Below, in pieces: positions 1 to 7,134 of a stretch of DNA of 16,592 bases. Position numbers and translations under genes: made by a program. The first letter of the stretch is position 1, and each line of letters opens with the position of its first letter. The notes below the pieces were generated by a model, which was not told the DNA's origin, searched no databases, and saw nothing but the letters and a program-made list of their open reading frames with translations. Origin of the DNA: Collybiopsis luxurians FD-317 M1 (lineage: Eukaryota > Basidiomycota > Agaricomycetes > Agaricales > Omphalotaceae); NCBI GenBank assembly GCA_000827265.1, contig KN834947.1:1-16592 (forward strand). The letters run 5' to 3'.

Positions 1-632
1 GAAATTTCCCCTTCACATAGCCTGTGAGTTGTCCTTCCCTATAATCCCAGCAATCAAGGTCCACTCACTGCATTTGAAATTTCCCCTTCACATAGCGTGT
101 GAGTTATCCTTCCCTATGTTCCCAGAAATCAAGGTCCACTGACTGCATTTGAAATTTCCCCTTCACATAGCCTGTGAGTTATCCTTCCTTATGTTCCCAG
201 AAATCAAGGTCCACTGACTGCATTTGAAATTTCCCCTTCACATAGCCTGTGAGTTGTCCTTCCCTATAATCCCAGCAATCAAAGTCCACTCACTGCATTT
301 GAAATTTCCCCTTCACATAGCGCGTGAGTTGTCCTTCCCTATGTTCCCAGAAATCAAGGTCCACTGACTGCATTTGAAATTTCCCCTTCCCATAGCAGGT
401 GAGTTATTCTTCCCTATGTTCCCAGAATTCAAGGTCCACTTACTCTCACTGCACTGGAATTTCCCCTTTCTATAGGGGGTGAGTTCTCCACCCACCATAT
501 TGGCAGAAATAAATATGTCATCTTACTGCATTGGAAATTTCCTCATCCCATAACAGGTAAGTGCTCTATTTTGCCTATCTCCAGATATCAATATTTACTT
601 ACTAAATTGCAAATTTCCATATCCTTCAGATG
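1..632 (+). repeat. Tandem array of about nine 75-80 bp intron-like units
   Basis: Units 1-5 are exactly 75 bp (1, 76, 151, 226, 301) and nearly identical. The unit at 376 is recognisable, and those around 456, 536 and 612 are increasingly diverged. Each carries an acceptor-like pyrimidine tract ending CATAG, CATAACAG or CTTCAG, then a 3-nt spacer, then a GTGAGT or GTAAGT donor. Donors fall at 24, 99, 174, 249, 324, 399, 479, 557 and 633. Each interval between a donor and the next acceptor (72-78 bp) carries a CTNAY motif (CTCAC, CTGAC, CTTAC, CTAAT) about 25-30 nt before the AG. The array starts before the window, so its full length is unknown. It ends at the first coding exon of the gene at 630-2766. 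It may be a large repeat-built intron, a 5' UTR, or a chain of real introns with 3-nt exons. The sequence alone cannot decide. Confidence 0.9.
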
Positions 633-2766
633 GTGAGTTCAAATTTTGCTTTAACAAGCAACTTAGCTTATTGATCTGGGTAACAAACCTAATATTGAAT
701 GCCCTTCAGGACCATATCACCCCTGAAAATGATGTTACAGTGAAATCTCAACTTGACCAAGAAAATAGTGGTAATGCTTGGCACAGCCTTAAGGATCTGA
801 CTCCCAGCAAGTTATGCTGCATTATCTATCCTAGGCCAGCTACCGAGTGGTTGGTGAAACATAGGAACTGGGTTGCAGAGGCAGAAAAACAGAACATCCA
901 TATTTACAGTGATGTATGGATTACTGAGGAGGGCATTCTGGAGCCTATAGTCAAACTGGAAGGGCCTCGAAACCCTGATGTTATTGACTTTGCAGATAAC
1001 TTAGTAAAGGTTTGTGGATTCAAAGTTCTGTTACAATTTCAAGACTCCCAGAAAGATAAGGAAGTGGGTGAAGATAGTAATTCCAGCAGCAATGAGCCTA
1101 ATGGGGGGAATGGCAAGAAAGCTACAAGTGATCCTGCAGGTGCTCTGGATGATAATGATAATGTGGCACAGGATCAGGGAGGTGATAGGAATAAAAATCA
1201 AGAGGAAGGCAAGGATGAAGGAAGCCACAGAGATGAACATGAAAATTCAGGGAGGGTTGAAGAAGGCAATAGGGATTGGAATGAAAATAGGAGCTCGAGT
1301 GGGACTGGGGATGGAACTCAAGGTGGAGGTGGAGGTGGAGGTAGAGGTAGAAGTGGAGGTGGGGGTGGGGGTGGAGGTGGAGGAGGTGACAAAAAAGATA
1401 GAGGTGAGAGTGGCAATAGGAATGGAACTGGGGGTGGGGATGGTGGTGGTGATGGAAGTGGAGGTGAGGGGAATGGCAGTAGTGATGTGTAAGTTGCAAC
1501 TTGGAAAAGCTTAAATGTGCTTACTTCCTCTTGACTATTTTCAATAGGCCATATGTTCAAACTGGAATAACTTGGCATTTCCGTTTACCTTCACCAAATC
1601 CAAAAACAATGCTGGTCTTTTTTACAAGAATACATTTCAGGGTAATTGTTTCATTGTCTTGATATTTTAGATAAATGAGGTTTATCTGGTTTTAGTTTCC
1701 AGTGAAAGCAACAGAAGCTAAATCAGCACCTTATCCACATGATCATCTTGGAACCTGTACAATTCAACTGGAAGAAAGTGGCAGTGGTTGGCAGCTACAA
1801 AAGGGATGGGTACATGCATGGGTCAATGAAAATGCAAAATCACTTACTGTGTAAGCTATATATTAAAGTTACACAAGAATCACATTTAGTTGCTTTCCAG
1901 TGAAAGCGAATACGCTCATATCAAGGCACCCAGACATTATCAGAAGCTTTGGAATATTGGTGCAACAGTTACAGGTGCACATGTACCAAGTGGTTCAATC
2001 ACTGGAGGGATTGGTCGTAATACCAACACACATATGTTCCGGCCTTTTTACACCACTCCGGCAGCTGCCAGACTTCAACACGGGATAAGGGGTAAAGCTT
2101 TACAGATTCACCGGGCAAAAACTAGTGGGATGTTGACAGGAAAACCAGAGCTTCCAATTGAGATGACTGTTGAGTCTGCCATGGTAGATTGTTTCTTCAG
2201 GTTGGGCAGAGAAGTCAAGAGTGATACATTTCCATAGGATCAAGCTCAGATGAATATTGAAACTTACTGGACATTAGCTCCAGGGAAAAGGGAATCAAAC
2301 TATGAACATGAAGATCCATTTAAGTCACTTGAAGCCCTTTTTATTTGTCACAATGTATGTTGCATGGTCACTATGACTTTCCTCTGAAGTTTGTCTGCAA
2401 CTGACCTAAACCTGTGTTCTAAAGCTGACTATACCCAATATATTCAACTTCTCCTCTCACAACTTTGAGGACACAGAATTTTGAGGTAACATTGATGGGA
2501 CTGTCTTTGAGCCTAAAGCCAATATGCCGGACTCTGGAGCTGCCCAGGGTGGTCAAACTATCACGCATCGAATTCTTGCAGGCGCAGTAGCTTGCTCTCG
2601 GAACACTATCCTTGCACATATCGGTTTGACAAAGAAGAAGAAAATGCTCTCTCTGGAAAGCATCTTATTTCAATATGAAAATGGCCAGAGCCAATGGGAG
2701 GAATACAAACCTGAAAATTCACACATACCTGATCATAAGCATCTCCTTAACTGGCCTCCACTATGA
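630..2766 (+). CDS. Multi-exon hypothetical protein gene, Gly/Asp-rich
   Basis: No recognised family. Proposed coding exons are 630-632 (ATG), 710-1488, 1548-1641, 1696-1850, 1901-2183, 2238-2354 and 2425-2766. The introns are 77, 59, 54, 50, 54 and 70 bp, all GT-AG, and the phases agree at every junction, giving about 590 codons. Residues 1-120 look globular (IYPRPATEWLVKHRNW, SDVWITEEGILEP). Residues 120-260 are a disordered N/D/E/G-rich segment containing poly-Gly runs. The later exons look folded (GSGWQLQKGWVHAWVNENA; PFYTTPAAARLQHGIRGKA). The final exon holds an in-frame TGA at 2482-2484, followed by 282 nt that stay open to the TGA at 2764-2766. Either this copy is recently disabled, or a different acceptor (for example one ending at 2511, also phase 0) skips the stop. 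There is no signal peptide or clear membrane span. The first exon, ATG alone, is the least certain part, since coding exons could lie upstream of the window. Confidence 0.6.
633..709 (+). other. Predicted first intron after ATG (77 bp)
   Basis: The donor GTGAGT lies at 633-638, a CTAAT branch motif near 689-693, and the acceptor CCCTTCAG ends at 709. The three bases just before the donor are ATG (630-632). Joining them to 710 gives an open frame reading M-DHITPENDVTV. The intron has the same length and signal order as the upstream repeat units. Confidence 0.6.
1315..1390 (+). repeat. GGTGGA-type microsatellite coding poly-glycine
   Basis: A hexanucleotide-like GGTGGA/GGTGGG repeat lies inside the first large exon. 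It is translated as long Gly runs broken by Arg and Ser, and it continues more loosely to about 1480. It explains the long opposite-strand open frames here, which are His- or Pro-rich artefacts. Confidence 0.9.
1489..1547 (+). other. Intron (59 bp) in hypothetical gene
   Basis: Donor GTAAGT at 1489-1494, TTGAC branch-like motif near 1531, acceptor TTTTCAATAG ending 1547. It removes an in-frame TAA at 1490 and joins GT to G so that the downstream reading VPYVQTGITWHFRLP stays open. Confidence 0.8.
1642..1695 (+). other. Intron (54 bp, phase 0)
   Basis: Donor GTAATT at 1642, acceptor GGTTTTAG ending 1695, resuming with TTT CCA GTG AAA. A second acceptor six nucleotides downstream (TTTCCAG) would begin with a TGA stop in this frame. 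Confidence 0.7.
1851..1900 (+). other. Intron (50 bp, phase 2)
   Basis: Donor GTAAGC at 1851, acceptor GCTTTCCAG ending 1900. An alternative acceptor CATTTAG ending 1889 would open a different frame that runs about 65 codons to a TAA near 2086. The 1900 acceptor gives the longer frame, which also connects to the later exons. Confidence 0.7.
2184..2237 (+). other. Intron (54 bp, phase 0)
   Basis: Donor GTAGAT at 2184 follows codon ATG; acceptor TTTCCATAG ends 2237. The downstream exon 2238-2354 reads DQAQMNIETYWTLAPG in the matching phase. Confidence 0.65.
2355..2424 (+). other. Intron (70 bp, phase 0), acceptor uncertain
   Basis: Donor GTATGT at 2355 is strong. CTGAC at 2401-2405 is a good branch site and CTAAAG ending 2424 is the nearest acceptor. 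Other phase-compatible acceptors exist at 2469 (TTTGAG) and 2511 (TTTGAG). Only the last avoids the in-frame TGA at 2482. Confidence 0.5.
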
Positions 2767-3120
2767 AATATTCCAGCATTGCTGCATTTACAAATTGCAG
2801 TGATCTTCTTAAGGCCTTCCCAGTTTTTCTTTGACATGTCTTTAAAATAGTTTGCTTAACATTCAAGAAGGTTTCAACTGTGTTGTTTATCTTTTTGCAT
2901 GCTGATTATGGTGCTTTTGGTAGAATTACTTGTAGCTACTTTATATCGGCATTGCAAGCACATTTTCATGTATCTCATTTTACCAAAGTTCTTCTGTTAC
3001 ATTGTGAACCTGCAGTGTGTACATTGAGATGGAGGTAATGTTGTGAAAAAGTGTTCAGGGACACTTAACTCCTCTTGGGTTGAACAGTTCCTTGAATCCA
3101 CTTATGATTTTTAATGCCTT
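2767..3120. other. 3' flank of gene, no feature seen
   Basis: T-rich sequence after the stop at 2766. It probably holds the 3' UTR and polyadenylation region. No ORF, repeat or RNA gene is evident. It ends at the target-site copy GCCTT (3116-3120) of the Copia element. Confidence 0.5.
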
Positions 3121-3327
3121 TGTTGAGAATGTGCGAGAAGGTACTTACACATTCTAGGAGCGACTCAAGCAGTGCTCCATTGTTTTCTTAGTAATCTCTT
3201 TAAGTATTATCGAAATTAGTAGAATATTCTAGAAGTAATTACTCTAGGTATAAAAGATGTATGTAGAGTAGCTAAACAAAAGAAGTTTCACTATTCCTGA
3301 AGTACTTGCCATAACCTTTCCTCAACA
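3121..3327 (+). repeat. 5' LTR (207 bp)
   Basis: Begins TGTTGAGAAT and ends CTCAACA. It is identical to the 3' copy except for two substitutions near its right end. It contains a TATAAAAG box. Confidence 0.95.
3249..3256 (+). promoter_or_regulatory. TATA box in 5' LTR
   Basis: TATAAAAG lies 72-79 bp before the LTR end, in the usual place for the U3/R promoter. An identical copy sits at 4727-4734 in the 3' LTR. Confidence 0.7.
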
Positions 3328-3339
3328 GGTTATGGGCCC
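3328..3339 (+). other. Primer-binding site, half tRNA-iMet type
   Basis: GGTTATGGGCCC directly follows the 5' LTR. It is complementary to the anticodon arm of eukaryotic initiator tRNA-Met (GGGCCCATAACC). This internal priming site is the one used by Drosophila copia and yeast Ty5, unlike the 3'-terminal tRNA pairing of most LTR elements. Confidence 0.8.
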
Positions 3340-3409
3340 CGGTGCCCTGTAACTCTCTCTCATCAAACTTCTCGCTTGCGTTGTATCTTTGTGATCCGCA
3401 CTCTGTTCC

Positions 3410-3505
3410 GCCTGTGTGGCATACCTCCGCCTGTGTGGCATACCTTTGCCTGTGTGGCATACCCCCGCCTGTGTGGCTCACCCCTCTGCCTGTGTGGCAT
3501 CCCTG
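3410..3505 (+). repeat. Five-copy 19-bp repeat in retrotransposon leader
   Basis: GCCTGTGTGGC begins at 3410, 3429, 3448, 3467 and 3488, with spacings of 19, 19, 19 and 21 bp, and each copy is followed by CATACC or a close variant. It lies between the primer site and gag. It produces spurious open frames on both strands. Confidence 0.93.
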
Positions 3506-3632
3506 TGTTGTTTCTCTGTTGAGCTGTGTGCTCCAGAAGTCAAGTTCTTGCGTTGCATCCCCGTTTGCTGTGTGCTTCGGCTTGTGATCCGCATCCCCGG
3601 TTCTTTCCCCATTTGTCGATTTGGCGCCTAAC

Positions 3633-4481
3633 ATGCCGTCTTCATCCTTTTCTGATGCGCATGTCTATCGCATCGAACACCTCCGTGGTGCCGATAATTA
3701 CGCTGTCTGGAAGGTGAGGATGATGCACATACTCACTGACCTTGGATATGACAGCCATATCGAAGAAAGCGCTGCTGCGCCGAATGACCCATCTCTTGCC
3801 GCTACCTGGAAATCCACTGACCGAAAAGCCCTATCCACAATCGTTCTCCGTGTTGCCGATAATGTCCTTGTATATGTTTCCAAAGCCAAAACTGCTAAGG
3901 ATGCATGGAAAGCACTTTCAAACATGTATGAAGCCAAAGGACCAATCGGCATCACACTTACTCGCCGGAAATTCCATAGAACAACCTGTGCCGAGGATGG
4001 AGATATTGAAGAGCACATTCGGCTGATGCGCTCTTACGAAATGGAACTAGCTCGTCTTGGCCATGAGGTCAAAGATGATGAATTCGCATATACTCTCCTC
4101 GAGTCACTCCCTGAGTCATGGGACACTTTTGTATCAGCCATCAGTGAAACTGATGCAGCTGATTCTACTAAACTCATAGCTCGAATTCTTGCCGAAAATT
4201 CTCGCCGCCGTTCCCGTACCCCTTCCGATCCCACCACTGCCTTGCCAGCCAGAGATCTTTCTAAAGTCAAATGTTATGAATGTGGCAAGTATGGCCATAT
4301 TGCAAAACACCACCGCCGTCAAACATATCATGAAGACAACAGTTCTTCATCAGATTCTTCATCAGATATGCCCAATCTGCCGTCGCATCAACAATCCCGT
4401 CATTCTCGGAAACTTAAATCTCGGGCACATGTCGCTATTGATGATGATGAAGATTTTGCCTTTTATTGCCTTTCTCATTGA
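3633..4481 (+). CDS. Copia Gag (UBN2-type) with zinc knuckle
   Basis: This 282-residue capsid/nucleocapsid protein packages the element RNA into cytoplasmic particles. The start is the first ATG (3633); the open frame extends four codons upstream from a TTG. Residues about 15-150 match the retrotransposon gag_2/UBN2 family, including DNYAVWKVRM, AKDAWKALSNMYE and LLESLPESWD. A Ser/Arg-rich linker precedes a knuckle at residues 214-227, CYECGKYGHIAKHH. Its spacing is CX2CX4HX4, but the fourth ligand is His instead of Cys. A Ser/Asp-rich tail ends DDDEDFAFYCLSH. The stop falls about where the protease region would start in a full Gag-Pol, so pol looks cleanly absent. The frame is intact, and it is the only protein of the element. 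Confidence 0.9.
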   Translation: MPSSSFSDAHVYRIEHLRGADNYAVWKVRMMHILTDLGYDSHIEESAAAPNDPSLAATWKSTDRKALSTIVLRVADNVLVYVSKAKTAKDAWKALSNMYEAKGPIGITLTRRKFHRTTCAEDGDIEEHIRLMRSYEMELARLGHEVKDDEFAYTLLESLPESWDTFVSAISETDAADSTKLIARILAENSRRRSRTPSDPTTALPARDLSKVKCYECGKYGHIAKHHRRQTYHEDNSSSSDSSSDMPNLPSHQQSRHSRKLKSRAHVAIDDDEDFAFYCLSH

Positions 4482-4588
4482 GGGGGAGAAATTCTATTGA
4501 GTTGCTTCTCACAAAGCAGAACTCATCCACTGCGCAAGCAAGTACATTTTTGTAAATTTTCATGTATATTTTTAGATACAGCTTGAGT

Positions 4589-4598
4589 CGAGGGGGAG
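4589..4598 (+). other. Polypurine tract
   Basis: CGAGGGGGAG lies immediately before the 3' LTR, the expected plus-strand primer position. A near copy, GAGGGGGAG (4480-4488), overlaps the gag stop codon. Confidence 0.8.
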
Positions 4599-4805
4599 TG
4601 TTGAGAATGTGCGAGAAGGTACTTACACATTCTAGGAGCGACTCAAGCAGTGCTCCATTGTTTTCTTAGTAATCTCTTTAAGTATTATCGAAATTAGTAG
4701 AATATTCTAGAAGTAATTACTCTAGGTATAAAAGATGTATGTAGAGTAGCTAAACAAAAGAAGTTTCAATATTCCTGAAGTACTTGCCATAACCTTTTCT
4801 CAACA
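4599..4805 (+). repeat. 3' LTR (207 bp)
   Basis: Same length and ends as the 5' LTR. It is followed by the target duplication GCCTT at 4806-4810. Confidence 0.95.
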
Positions 4806-5940
4806 GCCTTGAATATTGTTGATTTTGGGGGTTCATCCTAAGCTGAGGCACATTCAAAATCATTTCATATTTTTCAATGTCCTTAATAAGCCAACAATAA
4901 GTTCTCCCCTGTAAAGGATCTTAAAAACTATTCATATATTACTTCCTAACTCCTTGCAAAATGTGCATTGTCTTTTATTGTTACAATGAATACCTTAATA
5001 TCAGATAACAATGCTGAAGCCCTAATCAACCACTGTTTATTTCAGGTCGCTCGATGCTGACTATATCACCAATTGAGCATAACTCCTGCCACCCCCCTAC
5101 TGCACATGAATGCACTGCAGTAGATGCATATACAGTGGCATACATTATCAATGAGCCTATATACATTTCCCATTTGTATGTGTATGATGTGTCCAATACT
5201 ATTCAATTTAATCTGCCAAGTACAATAAGAATGAAAAAATGAATAGTCCCACCTTGTACAGGCAGGTTCAATATATAGCACTCACAGTATCTGTTCGGAC
5301 TTGAGAGAAAGTATAGATTAATATATCTCAATCGGTAACAGTTTATTCTCATCTATGTGGAGTCATTAACACATTTGCATCACTATTTGACTTCAAAGCA
5401 AGACTCTGTAAAAACCATGTTGTTTTGGCTTTGTTAAATGACAAATATGGATGACGAATGGGGTTAAATGGGTGTTAATGAGGTGAGTGGTTCATGCGCT
5501 GTCAATTTTTGGCTGGGCCTGAACTGTGTTTAAACAGTTCAAATTGTTTTCGAGAGCCTTCTTTTTGGCCAGATACTTGACCTCCAGAATAGTTTGAACT
5601 GTTTGAAAGATTTCAATATTGGAAATAAAATATGAAAGACAAGTATGATGGCACTTGGGTGGTAGCCTGCTAGGCCAACTGCTTTCACTTAGTAGGAGGA
5701 GCTTCTCAAGGAGCTCTTAGCATTAAAATAGGACAATAGCATCTTGGATGATGAGGCTTTAAGTTCGGGTGATGAATACAAAGAAAATTAAGTAGTGTTA
5801 ATAAGCGCCTGTTTGGTAGGCGTAAAACACAAATGAGGGAATGCAAACGTCACAACGAGCGTCTCAAAGTGGGGTTTCAGCAACGTCCACGTCGATTTGG
5901 GTTTTACACTAATAAAATCATACATGTGTTAGTTTTCTTT
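4806..5940. other. Non-coding stretch, no gene seen
   Basis: AT-rich sequence that continues the locus interrupted by the Copia insertion. Only short chance ORFs occur (for example 5054-5242). A perfect 12-bp inverted repeat, AAACAGTTCAAA at 5532-5543 and its complement at 5593-5604, is the one visible structure. Confidence 0.5.
5532..5604. repeat. Short inverted repeat, 12 bp arms
   Basis: AAACAGTTCAAA (5532-5543) and TTTGAACTGTTT (5593-5604) are perfectly complementary with a 49-bp loop. The left arm also lies in a local palindrome around GTTTAAAC. It might be a miniature-element remnant or chance. Confidence 0.5.
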
Positions 5941-6079
5941 TTATATTCGGGTCCGGGTCCGGGGGAGGGAAGAGAAGGCGGAAAGCTCGAGCAAGAAGGG
6001 AAGGAGGAAAGCTCGAGCAACCATGGAGACTACGCCGGGAGAACGGGGAGAGAGAAAGGGACGGAGACGAAAAACTTAC

Positions 6080-7060
6080 CACTCCGTGAAGAATGAAAAT
6101 ATATGATACCGGTATTCCTTCGAAAGCCACTGTTGACCCGAAACATAAAGCTATACCTGCCCCAGAAAGATATTCAGAATCTCCGGTGCAAACACGGTCA
6201 TGAAATGGTTCGCAAAGCCAAGGTAGTCTTGTTCATGCTGCTCGGGGTTGAGAAGGATTACCGAATCTAAAAGAGGTGCGGAGAAAATATTACAAAATGC
6301 ATTTTTGGAGGCGAACGACGAATGAAACCACCCACCGATGGAAAAGCCCTCTCAACATGGCATAAGCCCACTTTTTCGCGACCCACCACTCACTCTTCTC
6401 CCTCTCCTCTTCATCTTCCGGAACGACCTCCTTCGGCGCTTCGAGGTTAACCGCAGCGAATAAGAGCTGTCCCCATGGCACGAGACTCTCCGCAGATTGC
6501 TGATGCGCAGAGAGGTTGATGACGATACTCGTTCTGTACGCTTTAAGGATAAGGTGGAGCATAGTGGGGATCTCTTCGGATTAGGATTGGGTATGGGGTG
6601 AATGGAGTATGTTCGTGACGATCGTGAGGAGACGAGCGACGACATCGTGTCCGGTTGTTGGCAGAAACTACAACATAACGAAAACGGTTGAATGAGAACG
6701 TCAATGACACCTTTCACCTCCCTCCACTCACCGAAAGGCATGAACAACTTCCAAAGTCGCTACACAACCAGCATGAACCTCGGTGATACTCCCACTCCCA
6801 AACCTCCGCTTAATCCTTATCCATTAACGCAGGCCACTTGTCCGGAAAATCATGCGAAATGATATTCTTCAATGCACTCGGCAAATGGAGGTTGATTATC
6901 CTTGGACGTTTGGGTTCAGAAGATGCTACGAGGCCGTAGTTAGCTGATACGCGGTTTTTGAGATCAGAACATGACGGGTAGCACTGCGTGGAGGATGAAG
7001 TTGAGAATTGAATATTGAATATTGAATGGTAAAGCTACCATCGTGCACTTACAGATTAAT
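6080..7060 (-). pseudogene. Importin-7/8 family (Nmd5/Sxm1-like) pseudogene, truncated
   Basis: On the minus strand, fragments match importin-beta nuclear transport receptors of the importin-7/8 family, which carry cargo through nuclear pores. In order they read: INLATRH (about 7060 and 6983-6970), LKNRVSANYG, SALKNIISHDFPDKWP, VHAGCVATLEVVHAFR, then HQQSAESLVPWGQLLF with SEWWVAKKWAYAMLRGLF, FGNPSQ, FANHFMTVFAPEILNIFLGQ and LYVSGQQWLS. Conserved-looking introns remain at 6984-7052, 6668-6731 and 6267-6335, and a donor at 6079. It is broken by stops (6810-6812, 6581-6583, 6151-6153) and frameshifts near 6650 and 6255. Only about the N-terminal third is present; the rest of a roughly 1000-residue protein is missing. 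Retained introns mean a DNA-level duplication, not a retroposed copy. Confidence 0.85.
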
Positions 7061-7134
7061 ACGATCGCTTTTGGTGTTTTGAGGTGATCCAAATTGACCC
7101 AACCAATTCGTCTGTTCATCATTCTCCATATAAA

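Larger units (their letters stand above)
3121..4805 (+). mobile_element. Gag-only Copia LTR retrotransposon (TR-GAG type), complete
   Basis: The 1685-bp element has two 207-bp LTRs (3121-3327 and 4599-4805), each starting TG and ending CA, and is flanked by a perfect 5-bp duplication GCCTT (3116-3120 and 4806-4810). Inside, in order, are a primer-binding site, a leader with a 19-bp repeat, one Gag ORF and a polypurine tract. There is no protease, integrase, reverse transcriptase or RNase H. The LTRs differ at two of 207 positions (a C/A and a C/T), so insertion was recent. With intact ends, intact Gag and no enzymes, it would need pol from a related autonomous Copia element. This architecture matches TR-GAG elements known from plants. 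Confidence 0.93.

Noticed and set aside
313..498. Minus-strand 61-codon ORF in the array
   Set aside because: Product of the tandem repeat read backwards; it has no start context or neighbours and lies opposite the splice-signal strand.
24..500. 27-nt mini-introns (GTGAGT to CCCAG) that would leave a repeating 16-residue open frame
   Set aside because: Removing 27 nt per unit does give an in-frame repeat (NQGPLTAFEISPSHS), but 27 nt is far below normal fungal intron size and lacks a branch site. The 72-78 bp reading has all signals and matches the gene's own introns.
1031..1578. Long minus-strand and second-frame ORFs opposite the Gly-rich exon
   Set aside because: They are His/Leu- or Pro-rich translations of the GGTGGA microsatellite and conflict with the spliced plus-strand gene.
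3272..3634. 120-codon minus-strand ORF across the LTR border and leader
   Set aside because: Opened by the 19-bp tandem repeat; it spans the LTR and primer site of a clear plus-strand element.
5833..6130. ORFs around the CTCGAGCAA direct repeat
   Set aside because: Low-complexity purine-rich sequence beside the importin pseudogene, probably in or past its next intron; no motif.
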